From an uncultured Acidobacteriaceae bacterium (lineage in GTDB: Bacteria; Acidobacteriota; Terriglobia; Terriglobales; Acidobacteriaceae), in contig CALFMO010000005.1 of assembly GCA_937879855.1 (NCBI GenBank), positions 248,001 to 312,000 of the forward strand: a stretch of DNA of 64,000 nucleotides, written 5' to 3'. Below are positions 35,585 to 44,885 of the stretch, one piece after another. Numbering within the stretch: the first letter of the stretch is position 1; each line of letters begins with the position of its first letter. The notes under the pieces are model-generated. The model saw nothing but the letters and a program-made list of their open reading frames with translations. It was not told where the DNA came from and ran no database searches. Both the position numbers and the translations under genes were made by a program.

Positions 35585-37179
35585 TGGAACCGATCGTTGT
35601 AGTGGGCTCAGGGGCGAGCGGCGTTCATTTTGCCCTGACAGCGTTGCGCAAGGGCAGGCGTGTGCTGATGCTGGATGTCGGCCACACCGCGCGGGGAACG
35701 GTTCGGCCTTCCGATTCACTTAACGAGCTCAAAAAGAACCTGCCCGATCCCATCGATTATTTCTTGGGGTCACGTTACGAATCTCTTGTGCTGCCAGGCG
35801 GACACGGCGAATACTACGCGTTTCCTCCGACCAAGCAGCATGTGTTCAAGAAGCCAGCGGGATTTCAGCATCGCGCCAGCGGATTCAATCCTATCTATTC
35901 ATTTGCCGCCGGTGGTCTGGCGGAAGCCTGGACCGGTGGATGCTATCCGTTTACGGCTCGCGAACTGAACAAGTTTCCATTTAGCTATGAAGAACTTGCG
36001 CCGTACTACGCCAAGGTTGCGGAGAACATCGGAATCAATGGTGCCGACGACGACTTAACCTCCGTCTTTGGATGGCAAGGCGATTTGATGAAGCCGCTTG
36101 ATCTCGACGATCACGCGTCGCTTCTACTGGATACCTATAAACGACATCGCACTGTTCTCAAGGAAAAGTTTGGATGTTCGATGGGCCGGGCCCGCTGCGC
36201 AGCACTCAGCAAGGAACTGCCAAACCGCAAAGCATGTAGTTACTGCGGACGGTGCTTGTGGGGATGTCCAAGCGGTGCATTCTACACTCCATCCTTGACT
36301 TTAGATGAGTGCCGGACCTATCCGAACTTCCAGTATATTCCGGGATTATATGTGGATCATTTTCGCATGGATAACAGCGGCAAAGCCAAGACTGTGGTTG
36401 CCTCTTCGGCCAAGGGTGAGATTCAGGAATTTGCTGCTGACTCGCTGGTGTTGGCGGCGGGGACGCTTTGCTCTGCCAAGATTTTTCTCGAATCCATTTA
36501 TCGCAATACCGCAGAGACGCCCGAACTTCGGGGCGTGATGGACAATCGCCAGATTCTTATGCCCTTCGTGAATCTGCGATTGCTGGGCCGCAAATGGAAT
36601 CCGAACAGTTACCAGTATCATCAGATTGCGATCGCCGTTGAAAACGCCAACGAGCACCTGCACGGACTGGTGACTACGCTCAAGACTGCTCTGATTCATC
36701 CTTTGGTACAGACATTGCCATTCGATCTTGGAACGGCGGTTTCCGTGTTTCGCAATATTCATGGTGCGCTTGGAATGGTGAACATAAATCTTTCTGATGA
36801 GCGGAGGGAAGAGAACCACGTAAAGCTAGATGTGACGACCACGCCACACCGACTTTCAATTCAGTACCGCGCTAAGCCCGACGAGCCCCAAAGGTTGAAG
36901 CGCGCAATCTCAACCTACCGCAAGATTCTTCGGAAACTCGGATGTTTCGCCCCCTCCCGAACCGTACACATCCGTCCGATGGGTTCCAGCGTGCATTATG
37001 CGGGAACCCTGCCGATGCAAAGTACGCGTGTGCCCCTCACTTGTTCGAAATACGGGCGTAGCCACGACGTGGAGAATTTGTACTTCGCTGACGGCTCGAC
37101 TTTTCCGGAACTACCAGCCAAGAACATTACGCTGACCTTGATGGCGAATGCCACACGGATCGCGGAAGAAGCATTTTGA
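35584..37179 (+). CDS. GMC-type oxidoreductase with a ferredoxin-like four-cysteine motif
   Basis: 531 aa from ATG 35584. FAD-binding N-terminus PIVVVGSGASGVHFAL; GMC-type C-terminus with MGSSVHYAGTLPM and FADGSTFPELPAKNIT, which carry the His/Asn active-site region. Unusual is CSYCGRCLWGCP at residues 218-229: Cys218-x2-Cys221-x2-Cys224-x3-Cys228-Pro, the spacing of a [4Fe-4S] site. Simple GMC alcohol oxidases lack it, so an electron-transferring dehydrogenase is likely. No signal peptide is seen, so it should be cytoplasmic or peripheral to the membrane. Oxidation of a sugar or polyol precursor is possible; substrate unknown. Confidence 0.8.
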   Translation: MEPIVVVGSGASGVHFALTALRKGRRVLMLDVGHTARGTVRPSDSLNELKKNLPDPIDYFLGSRYESLVLPGGHGEYYAFPPTKQHVFKKPAGFQHRASGFNPIYSFAAGGLAEAWTGGCYPFTARELNKFPFSYEELAPYYAKVAENIGINGADDDLTSVFGWQGDLMKPLDLDDHASLLLDTYKRHRTVLKEKFGCSMGRARCAALSKELPNRKACSYCGRCLWGCPSGAFYTPSLTLDECRTYPNFQYIPGLYVDHFRMDNSGKAKTVVASSAKGEIQEFAADSLVLAAGTLCSAKIFLESIYRNTAETPELRGVMDNRQILMPFVNLRLLGRKWNPNSYQYHQIAIAVENANEHLHGLVTTLKTALIHPLVQTLPFDLGTAVSVFRNIHGALGMVNINLSDERREENHVKLDVTTTPHRLSIQYRAKPDEPQRLKRAISTYRKILRKLGCFAPSRTVHIRPMGSSVHYAGTLPMQSTRVPLTCSKYGRSHDVENLYFADGSTFPELPAKNITLTLMANATRIAEEAF

Positions 37180-37203
37180 TGTTGCAAATATCGAGTTTCT
37201 AAA

Positions 37204-38760
37204 GTGATCGATCTTGAAGCAAGAGTCGTTGACGCTGCCAGCTTAACACCTGATTCTCCTAATTCACGCGCCTCGGCGTGGCGAGTATTTCTCACTTGCT
37301 GGGTCGTTTACACGGCGTTATGGGCTCCTTATATTGTTCGCGAACATTTCCCTGCCATCGCGCTTGTCGAGCGCGGAAGCCTGAACGTGGATCGTTATCT
37401 GGGATGGTCGCCGGATATCTTTCAGGGGTCTCGAGGTGGAGCGTATATAAACAACAATCCCGGAGCATCATTCACCGGGGCCATACCCCTGCTCCTGTTC
37501 CGGCCGGTTCTGACCCGCGTGGACGAATGGAATCAAAGGTTGCCCCGACCCAGTCGCAAAGGGGACGAAGGCGATCTGTTTTGGCGGACGGTCTCAGAAG
37601 GTCGCGCCCTTTATTTTTTGTTGATCGGATTCTTGACCGTGGCTTTCGTGATGGCTCCCGCGACAGCGGGCACTGCCGCATACTTGTGCACGCGACTCGC
37701 CGACGCAGGAATTCCAGTCGCTCGAGCTGCGGGAGCCGCGATGCTGTACGGTCTCGGCACGCCGGTGCTGTTCCGGGCCGGACACTTAAATCATAATCTC
37801 CTGGTTGGCGATGCCGGATTTATTGCGCTGCTCATGTTGTGGGATCGAAACGACGCCGCATTGCGGCCCTGGCGTGCTGGAGTGGCGGGATTGCTAAGCG
37901 GATATGCTTTACTTTGCGACTACAGCGGCGCAGTCGTAATTTTGATCGTCGCACTCTATGTGTGGTTGCGTTCTACGCAGCTGCCAACTGCGGAGAGATG
38001 GCGGCTGATGGCCGTCTTCGGTACCGGGGTGCTTCCTGGAGTGCTTGCGTTAGCGATCTATCAAACTTGGGCCTTTGGTTCGTTTTATCGGCCCTCACAA
38101 CACTTTATGCCGGCCACCGCCCCAACTTCCCACGGATATCGCGGCTTCGATTGGCCCTCCCCAGCTCTTCTTTGGGCCAATTTTTTTGATCCTCGTTTCG
38201 GTCTATTCATTTACTGTCCGGCGCTCTTATTGGCATTGGCGTCACCCTTTGTGAAGCGCGTCCGATACAGTTTTCCGCGGCGGGAAACATTGATATTGAT
38301 GACCTATTTCTTAACATTTACGTTGTTCTGCGCCGCGAATCAGTATTCCTGGCTGCAGCCAGCCACGGGTTTTCGATACCTTGTGCCAGTAGTGCCGGCG
38401 CTCGCTTTGTTGGGTATGCACACGGCCCAAGCGCTGCCTGAGATTGTTCGTTGGGCAATCGCAATCGCGTCTTGCGTACAGAGTCTGGCAATGGCAGCTG
38501 CTCGTCAGAACGATGTAAGACTTGTCCTCGGCACGCTTTGGCATAGGGGATTCGCCTTGCCGTGGATGATCCGCCTGAATGACATCGGAATCTGCGTCAA
38601 CCGTGCACTGCCATTGATCACATTTACGCTGGTGGTGCTAGCAATGGCTTTCATCTGGTTAGTCCCAGGCCTGCGGCGCAGCTACGCTTCATCCGGGGAG
38701 TCGCAGCTTCCGGTCACCCTGCTCAATTGTGAGCAGGCATCAAAGGATCAAAATGTTTAA
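37204..38760 (+). CDS. GT-C-like membrane protein, paralogue of 31496-33133
   Basis: 518 aa from GTG 37204. About ten membrane helices. Matches its paralogue at NNNPGASFTGAIP, YGLGTPVLFRAGHLNHN and a late FRYLVPVVP block. Like that protein it lacks the usual GT39 acidic pair. Its last 8 bases overlap the ATG of the SGNH gene. GT-C glycosyltransferase or polymerase-like function is possible; a Wzy-type polymerase cannot be excluded, since Wzy proteins are poorly conserved. Confidence 0.62.
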   Translation: MIDLEARVVDAASLTPDSPNSRASAWRVFLTCWVVYTALWAPYIVREHFPAIALVERGSLNVDRYLGWSPDIFQGSRGGAYINNNPGASFTGAIPLLLFRPVLTRVDEWNQRLPRPSRKGDEGDLFWRTVSEGRALYFLLIGFLTVAFVMAPATAGTAAYLCTRLADAGIPVARAAGAAMLYGLGTPVLFRAGHLNHNLLVGDAGFIALLMLWDRNDAALRPWRAGVAGLLSGYALLCDYSGAVVILIVALYVWLRSTQLPTAERWRLMAVFGTGVLPGVLALAIYQTWAFGSFYRPSQHFMPATAPTSHGYRGFDWPSPALLWANFFDPRFGLFIYCPALLLALASPFVKRVRYSFPRRETLILMTYFLTFTLFCAANQYSWLQPATGFRYLVPVVPALALLGMHTAQALPEIVRWAIAIASCVQSLAMAAARQNDVRLVLGTLWHRGFALPWMIRLNDIGICVNRALPLITFTLVVLAMAFIWLVPGLRRSYASSGESQLPVTLLNCEQASKDQNV

Positions 38761-39919
38761 GAAGTTCTGTTTAGCAGCCACAAGCTGCGTCCTGTTCTTC
38801 ATTCTTCTTGAGGGGCTGTGCAGCAGCTTGATGGTTGCTTACGAGCTATCGTCCCGGTACAAACATCGAACCCTCTCTGGACCTTCGGTGCAATATGACG
38901 ATCAGCTAGGGTGGGTAAGCGTCCCGAATTTCTACGAGAAAAATTATTACGCACCAGGAATATACTTGCGAACCAACTCCCGAGGATATCGATCAAACCA
39001 GGAGTTCAACCAAACTGTACCGGAAGGGAAATTTCGGATTGTTTGTTCTGGAGATTCATTTACATTCGGCGACGGCGTGGACAACGATGCCACTTGGTGC
39101 GAGCGCCTGGCGGCGATGAACCCTCGTTTTCAGAGCGTAAACATGGGCGAGACTGGGTATGGGATCGACCAGATGTACTTGCGATATCTGCGCGAAGGCC
39201 CGAAGATCGAGCATAACGCTCTTGTCTTTGCTTTCATTGCCGACGATATGCGGCGCATGCAACTGAACGCATTGGGAGGCTATAGCAAACCTTCATTGAA
39301 AATTCGGAATGGAGAACTCGAGATTACAAACGTGCCCGTCCCTCGAAGATCTTCTTTGCTGCGTTGGCTAGCGCTAAAGCCGAATCCGTTACGAGAATTC
39401 AAATCACTCGAATTGTTGTCGTCACTAGTCGAAAAAGTGGTTCCAGCTCGCGCGTCCACATTGTCGAACGGGCCGACGGAGGTGCAAGCTCAGATTCTCG
39501 ATACCATTTTCAGAAATTTGCAGAATGTCGAAAACCAGAAGAACAGCCTGCTGGTGTTGCTTTATCTGCCGACGAGAGTGGCGGATTATGAGGCGGGAGG
39601 AGCTTCGCTGGCTTGGCGCACGTGGACTAGAAACGAATGCGCAAAGCATGGCATCGTATTTATCGATTTTATAGATGACTTTCAAAGCCTCCCCGTGACC
39701 ATGAAAGACGGTCTATTCATTTTGCCGGGATCAGTTCAAAACTTCCCCGAAGTTCCCGGTCATTACAATGACCAAGGTCATGATTGGATCGCCAAAGAAC
39801 TTTACGATCGCCTGATCTCCATTCCTCAGATCGAGACCAGATTGGGCCAGCCAACTTTGGGCAAGCTGGCTGCCGTTCCCGTCGTTGGAATTGCGAACAG
39901 CCATGCCTCAGCCAACTGA
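38753..39919 (+). CDS. SGNH-hydrolase-like protein (O-acyltransferase/esterase type), first of tandem pair
   Basis: 388 aa from ATG 38753, overlapping the previous gene by 8 nt. One N-terminal membrane anchor (CVLFFILLEGLCSSL), then a periplasmic SGNH domain: block I CSGDSFTFGDG (Ser102), block III-like MGETGYGIDQMY, and VPGHYNDQGHDW near the end for the catalytic His. The Asp two residues before that His, seen in the third SGNH protein (DPHW), is not present here. Such anchored SGNH proteins add or remove acyl groups on exopolysaccharides (AlgX/AlgJ-like). Its nearest relative is the next gene. Confidence 0.75.
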   Translation: MFKKFCLAATSCVLFFILLEGLCSSLMVAYELSSRYKHRTLSGPSVQYDDQLGWVSVPNFYEKNYYAPGIYLRTNSRGYRSNQEFNQTVPEGKFRIVCSGDSFTFGDGVDNDATWCERLAAMNPRFQSVNMGETGYGIDQMYLRYLREGPKIEHNALVFAFIADDMRRMQLNALGGYSKPSLKIRNGELEITNVPVPRRSSLLRWLALKPNPLREFKSLELLSSLVEKVVPARASTLSNGPTEVQAQILDTIFRNLQNVENQKNSLLVLLYLPTRVADYEAGGASLAWRTWTRNECAKHGIVFIDFIDDFQSLPVTMKDGLFILPGSVQNFPEVPGHYNDQGHDWIAKELYDRLISIPQIETRLGQPTLGKLAAVPVVGIANSHASAN

Positions 39920-41129
39920 ACTCCCGGCCGTAATCGTTCTTCCGGTCCAGGAAACCAAACTGCATACAGGCAACGGAGGGTCACTGAAGAAGATTTGCCT
40001 GGCTTTAGGCTCTTGCGTTCTCTTCTTTCTTTTTCTGGAGGGTCTGTGCAGCAGCCTGTCAGCTTCTTACAAGTTGTTCTCGCCTAGAAACCATGGAACG
40101 TTGTCTGGACCGGTGATGCGTTATGACGCACAGCTGGGATGGGTTACGGTTCCTAATTTCTATCAAAAGAACTACTTCGCGCCCGGCATTGGATTGCGAA
40201 CCAATTCCATGGGCCTTCGAGCCCAGCAAGAGTTTGCAATTCAACCGCCCCCAGGAAAACTGCGAATCATTTGTTCTGGAGATTCCTTCACATTTGGAGA
40301 GGGCGTCGGCGATGATCGCACTTGGTGTCAACGTCTCGAGTCTTTGGATTCCAGATTTCAGACTGTCAACATGGGCGAGAGTGGATACGGAGTGGATCAG
40401 ATGTATTTGTGGTACCAGCGTCAAGGCGTTGTCTTGAACCACAGCGTTCATATCGTTGCATTCATCATCGAAGATTTCAGGCGGATGCAACTCAGCAACT
40501 ATGTGGGATATGGCAAACCAGTCTTAGGATTGCGCAACGGCGAACTGATCACGGAAAACGTGCCAGTGCCTCGCCAATCCCGTGCTTTGCCGTGGTTCCA
40601 GCAAAAACGTGTCCAATTGCAGGAGTTCAGGTCGGTCAAGCTTTTAGGCTCGCTCGTAGGGTTGGCTCGGCCGATTCAGGATCCGTTCAACTACGGTCCC
40701 AGCGATCAACAAGCCCGCGTCATCGACAAGATGCTAGAGCAACTTCAGGCAATCGAAAAGCAAAAGGGCAGCGATCTTCTCCTGGTTTGTCTGCCAACTA
40801 CGGTACATCAGCACGAGCAGAGTGGACCAGCGCCCGCTTGGCGTGCCTGGATAAGAACTGAGTCCGCAAAAAGAGGCATCCCGTTTGTAGACCTGATTGA
40901 TGATTTTCATAAGCTGCCAGTCACCCGCCAGGACAGCATGTTCATCTGGCCTGATTCCGTGCACTATTTCGCAGAAGCTCCCGGTCACTACAATGATGAA
41001 GGGAACGAGTGGGTGGCAAAGGAATTGTATGCGCGGCTTCTTTCAGCACCGAAGATTGCGAAAAAGCCGTTGCAGAAGCAGAAAACTTCGGAAGTGAAAA
41101 GTACCGACCTCGGATTGCATAGGCAATAA
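39903..41129 (+). CDS. SGNH-hydrolase-like protein, second of tandem pair
   Basis: 408 aa from ATG 39903, overlapping the preceding stop by 17 nt (TTG 39885 also in frame). Clear tandem duplicate: LSGP.M/VxYDxQLGWV, YYAPGI/YFAPGI, CSGDSFTFGEG (Ser128), MGESGYGVDQMYLWY and APGHYNDEGNEW align throughout. It has an extra ~23-residue N-terminal cytoplasmic stretch before the membrane anchor. As in the first copy, the catalytic Asp-x-His element is altered to GHYN. Two diverged copies suggest two acyl positions or a catalytic/binding pair. Confidence 0.75.
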   Translation: MPQPTELPAVIVLPVQETKLHTGNGGSLKKICLALGSCVLFFLFLEGLCSSLSASYKLFSPRNHGTLSGPVMRYDAQLGWVTVPNFYQKNYFAPGIGLRTNSMGLRAQQEFAIQPPPGKLRIICSGDSFTFGEGVGDDRTWCQRLESLDSRFQTVNMGESGYGVDQMYLWYQRQGVVLNHSVHIVAFIIEDFRRMQLSNYVGYGKPVLGLRNGELITENVPVPRQSRALPWFQQKRVQLQEFRSVKLLGSLVGLARPIQDPFNYGPSDQQARVIDKMLEQLQAIEKQKGSDLLLVCLPTTVHQHEQSGPAPAWRAWIRTESAKRGIPFVDLIDDFHKLPVTRQDSMFIWPDSVHYFAEAPGHYNDEGNEWVAKELYARLLSAPKIAKKPLQKQKTSEVKSTDLGLHRQ

Positions 41130-41183
41130 GTAACTAACCATGATGCGGCGGTGATGCCGCTTGAGTCACAGGCGAAGGACTAG

Positions 41184-43304
41184 ATGAGTGGAATGGTGAA
41201 ATCCTGGGGCAGGAACTTCATGTGGGGCGCATTCTGGGGAATGATCGCCTGGCAGGTTTATGGTGTCATCGAATATGCCGCCACAACCCTCGCGCCTCTT
41301 GTCGCTTATCGCCCCATGGTGGTCGCGGCATGGCATTGGAAATTGAGTCTGCTGCTTTTCGCTTTCTATACATTGGCCGGCATGGTTACGGGAGGATGCG
41401 GAGCAATCCTGGTTACCGCATTAACCAAGCCTTCGGCGGAAATCAGTAAACGGCAACTCAAGACGGTTGGCACACTTGCGCTAGTGTTGGCATTCACTGC
41501 AAACCTGATTGTGGATAAGCCCGAGATTGCCACGCTAATATTCAGCATAAGTCTGGCAATCAGATTGATCTGGAGCCTTTCGTCGGGAACTCGTGCAGAG
41601 CGGTTCGCGTGGGTTGCAAGTCCCTGGCTAGTAACGTTTTTTGTACTTCTTGCTGCATGGGTCAACACCGACTTGCTTGCCAGGCGCTCGTTACTTATAC
41701 GCTGTATCTGCAGTCTGGTGATTGCAGGCGCATTTCTTGGGATGTCAGTTTTCGGAAGTCGAGCCCGGCAGCGAGCTTTTACGGCTGTTCGGCTGAGGCA
41801 GCCACTAATAGCTCTGAGCGCCGCCATAGTATTCGTTCTGGGATTCGCTTTCGTTTTCGGTACCCATATTCACGCTCAGGAAAACAATCACGGATCAGCG
41901 GCGGTTGGTGCCTCAAGGCCCAACGTCCTCTTGCTAACTCTGGATACCGTACGTGCGGATCACGTGTCTTTGTACGGATACCAGAGAAACACGACGCCTA
42001 ATTTAGAGGCACTCGCGCGGGAGGCTACGGTCTTTTCACATGCGACTGCCTCGGGCGATATGACGATAACCTCGCATGCGGGCATTCTTACCGGTACTTA
42101 CGCTAGTTGGAACGGAGCCCGACCCCATCAAGATTCCAGTGGAAATGGGTCACCCCTTTCCGCCAAATATCCGACGCTGGCTGAAATTCTTTCACAGGAT
42201 GGTTACTCCACAGGGGCGGTGGTGGCGAACTCCGGTTTCTTGACTCGAGAATGGGGATTTGACCGCGGTTTTCAGTATTTCGATTCCCGCGGTGCCGTGC
42301 GGATGATGCCTCCGCGAAAAGAATATTTGCTGCGCTACGGCGCTCGCCAGGTGCTGCATCGCGTACTCGACACTGCGGAATTCGACATGATGTTTGTTCG
42401 AGCCGGGGAAATCAATCGGGAAGCGTATCGCTGGCTCGATCGTACCCAAAGTTCTAGTCGGCCATTTTTCTTGTTTCTGAATTACATGGATGCGCACTCG
42501 CCTTACGCTCCGCCGTCGAAATTCGATGAACTGTATCCAGCTGAGAAAGACCTCTCGATTCCCGATGAAAGATATGGTCAATTATTTGAAGAATTAGCCG
42601 AAGGCCGAGGTCAGATTTCAGAAAAGGAGCGAACCCACTATATTTCCCAATATGACGGCGGCATTGCGTACATGGACGCAGAGATTGGAAATTTGATCGC
42701 CGGGCTAAAGCAGCGAGGCCTCTATGAGAACACGCTGCTCATCATTGTCTCAGACCACGGGGAAGCGTTCGGAGAACGAAAACTTGTTGGACACGGACTG
42801 TCAGTAGATGAGAACCAGGTCTATGTGCCCATGATCGTGAAATATCCCGGGAGTAGTCATTCGGAGCGAGTAGAAGAAAGAGTTGGCCACACCGACATCC
42901 TCCCAACCATTTTGGAGGTGACCGGCGCCACTCCTCCTCAATTTCTCCAGGGCTTCAGTCTGCGTAGTGGATTAGGGAATGCCAACCGCAGAATTATCAG
43001 CGAATCCTTTCCGGGAACCGGACTCACCAGCTTGAATCCAAGATTCAAACGCATCGAACGAGCGATCTATTCTGGAAACTTCAAGTTCATTGACTCGACC
43101 GCAGGAAAACATGAACTTTACGATATCTCGGCTGACCCCGGCGAGGCCCATGACCTCTGCTCCGTTGAGACGGCCCGCTGTTCCGCGATGCAGCGCGAAC
43201 TGGAAGATTGGGAAAAGGCCGCGCCCAAAACTGTGAGCCGCGGGAAACCCCTTGATCCGCAAACTCTCGAGCGCTTACGCTCCCTCGGTTACGCAGCGCG
43301 CTGA
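41184..43304 (+). CDS. Sulfatase-fold enzyme with N-terminal membrane domain, paralogue of 27519-29699
   Basis: 706 aa from ATG 41184 with AAGGA upstream. Residues about 10-235 are a membrane domain that matches the paralogue (QVYGVIEYAATTLAPLVAY vs YGVVEFVLTCVVPMLAQ). Catalytic domain from about residue 250: VLLLTLDTVRADHVSLYGY, nucleophile region DMTITSHAGILTGTYA with Thr at the sulfatase Cys position, MDAHSPYAPP, IIVSDHGEAFGE. The protein ends ERLRSLGYAAR. As for its paralogue, a phosphoglycerol- or phosphoethanolamine-type transferase is more likely than a sulfatase. It lies between SGNH genes, in the decoration part of the locus. Confidence 0.82.
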   Translation: MSGMVKSWGRNFMWGAFWGMIAWQVYGVIEYAATTLAPLVAYRPMVVAAWHWKLSLLLFAFYTLAGMVTGGCGAILVTALTKPSAEISKRQLKTVGTLALVLAFTANLIVDKPEIATLIFSISLAIRLIWSLSSGTRAERFAWVASPWLVTFFVLLAAWVNTDLLARRSLLIRCICSLVIAGAFLGMSVFGSRARQRAFTAVRLRQPLIALSAAIVFVLGFAFVFGTHIHAQENNHGSAAVGASRPNVLLLTLDTVRADHVSLYGYQRNTTPNLEALAREATVFSHATASGDMTITSHAGILTGTYASWNGARPHQDSSGNGSPLSAKYPTLAEILSQDGYSTGAVVANSGFLTREWGFDRGFQYFDSRGAVRMMPPRKEYLLRYGARQVLHRVLDTAEFDMMFVRAGEINREAYRWLDRTQSSSRPFFLFLNYMDAHSPYAPPSKFDELYPAEKDLSIPDERYGQLFEELAEGRGQISEKERTHYISQYDGGIAYMDAEIGNLIAGLKQRGLYENTLLIIVSDHGEAFGERKLVGHGLSVDENQVYVPMIVKYPGSSHSERVEERVGHTDILPTILEVTGATPPQFLQGFSLRSGLGNANRRIISESFPGTGLTSLNPRFKRIERAIYSGNFKFIDSTAGKHELYDISADPGEAHDLCSVETARCSAMQRELEDWEKAAPKTVSRGKPLDPQTLERLRSLGYAAR

Positions 43305-43345
43305 AAAGCCATAGGCAACTCGGCAGAAGCGACTGACGGATATTC

Positions 43346-44530
43346 ATGCGACAGCTGTTATTTAGAGTGACGCTGCTTGTAACTTCCTTGGTGATGGCCT
43401 CGGCCCTAGCCGAAATTCTTCTGCGGCTTTCACACTACGGCGAGGCCAACCGTACACCCCTTCAGAAACTAATGGAATATGATCCACTTTTGGGCTGGCG
43501 GCATCGGCGAAACGTTTCCCGGGAGATGATTAGCGACGAATATCGAATCAGAGTACGTTACAACGCGGAGGGATGGCGTGGACCCGATCGAAAGATAGGC
43601 AAAGCGCCGAATGTTTTCAGAATTGTGGTTCTGGGAGATTCTTTCGTTGATGGTTATACGATTGCGACGCAGGATCGATTCACCGAGGTTCTTCAAACAA
43701 ATCTGGATTCTCAGTTTGATGTTATTAACCTCGGGGTGGCCGGATACAGTACCGATCAGGAGCTATTGCTTCTTGAACAGGAAGGCTGGAAATATGCGCC
43801 TGATCTGGTTGTACTTGCCTTCTACTACAACGATGTATGGGGAAATGGAAGCCGACACTTTTCCGAGAGCCCGAGGACGCAAAAACCGGTATTCTCTGTG
43901 GATGCCGCGGGCAATCTAAAGATCGGGAACGTACCTCCTCCTCCTCCTGCACCGGGGTTGAGAGAACGGTTCAAGCTCTACGATTTGGTTCGGACCGCCG
44001 TGAAGCGGAACAGATTGTTTTATGCGGTCGCTATGAAAGCTGGCTTGTCCGATAGCGATTTGCCCAATGGTTCGCGGCCGTCGCCCACGGGTGCGGCGGG
44101 GGGACCGGATGAATTTGCTGTTTACCACCTAACCGAGTCGCCGGAACTGGCTCGGGAATGGTCAATTACGCAAGCGCTGCTGCGTAAAATGAATCTGGAA
44201 ACGGAACGACACGGCGCTCATTTGATCATCCTCTATGTTCCGACCAGAATCGAATTGTCCCCTACCGAGTGGAGCAGTGCCCATCTGCCCGCGGACTACG
44301 ACTCCAGTGTGGTCGTTCGACGTTTAGGCCAGATCTGTCAGGTGGAAGGGATCCCATACCTGGATCCCTCCGCTGAGTTCAGGACAGTTGGGACCGACCG
44401 CTTGTACTACCCTCGCGATCCGCATTGGAACACCGCAGGTCATCATCTCGTAGGCGAGTTTCTGGCTGACTATATACGGAACAATCCAACAAGTGCGATG
44501 ACGAAGAATCAATGGTACACTGCTCACTAG
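43346..44530 (+). CDS. SGNH/GDSL hydrolase-like protein with N-terminal anchor
   Basis: 394 aa from ATG 43346. Hydrophobic N-terminus (LLVTSLVMASALAEILL), then RIVVLGDSFVDGY (Ser99), NLGVAGYSTDQELLLLE and FYYNDVWGN, and a complete Asp358-Pro-His360 (RDPHWNTAGH). Unlike the tandem pair upstream it retains the full Ser-Asp-His set. Likely periplasmic esterase or O-acetyl/acyltransferase acting on the polysaccharide. It is the last gene before the DUF5989/carbamoyltransferase unit. Confidence 0.78.
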   Translation: MRQLLFRVTLLVTSLVMASALAEILLRLSHYGEANRTPLQKLMEYDPLLGWRHRRNVSREMISDEYRIRVRYNAEGWRGPDRKIGKAPNVFRIVVLGDSFVDGYTIATQDRFTEVLQTNLDSQFDVINLGVAGYSTDQELLLLEQEGWKYAPDLVVLAFYYNDVWGNGSRHFSESPRTQKPVFSVDAAGNLKIGNVPPPPPAPGLRERFKLYDLVRTAVKRNRLFYAVAMKAGLSDSDLPNGSRPSPTGAAGGPDEFAVYHLTESPELAREWSITQALLRKMNLETERHGAHLIILYVPTRIELSPTEWSSAHLPADYDSSVVVRRLGQICQVEGIPYLDPSAEFRTVGTDRLYYPRDPHWNTAGHHLVGEFLADYIRNNPTSAMTKNQWYTAH

Positions 44531-44649
44531 CCTTTCCCTCAGTCTCCCCCCTTCAATAATGATGATTTAGATTGCCTGAGCCAGACGTGTCGGGCTACGG
44601 AAGCTGCAGTCATCAACGCAATCTTTACGAAAACACAAGGAGGCGTTTT

Positions 44650-44829
44650 ATGGGTATGTTGCAAACCACAGGTCAACGTTTTGGAATCGTGAGCGAATTG
44701 TTCTCGTTTTTCTGGGCCAACAAGCGTTGGTGGATGGTGCCGATTCTGGTCACGCTGTTTCTGTTTGGCGTGCTCCTGGTTCTGGCGCAAAGCTCTGCTA
44801 TCGCTCCATTCATTTACACCCTGTTTTAA
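44650..44829 (+). CDS. DUF5989-family small membrane protein (copy 1)
   Basis: 59 aa, ATG 44650 behind a strong AAGGAGG (44637-44643). An amphipathic start (TGQRFGIVSELFSFFWANKR) leads into one membrane helix and the fixed end SSAIAPFIYTLF. Members of this family are small membrane proteins of unknown function encoded next to carbamoyltransferases; I recall a similar small protein in the saxitoxin cluster beside SxtI. Here it is followed by another small membrane protein and the canonical carbamoyltransferase. The second copy (60435-60614) is identical over the last 36 residues. Confidence 0.85.
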   Translation: MGMLQTTGQRFGIVSELFSFFWANKRWWMVPILVTLFLFGVLLVLAQSSAIAPFIYTLF

Positions 44830-44885
44830 AGCAGGTTGAGCCGTTGATTCGATCCACAGACGAATCAGGCAAGGGAGGAAGTCCG

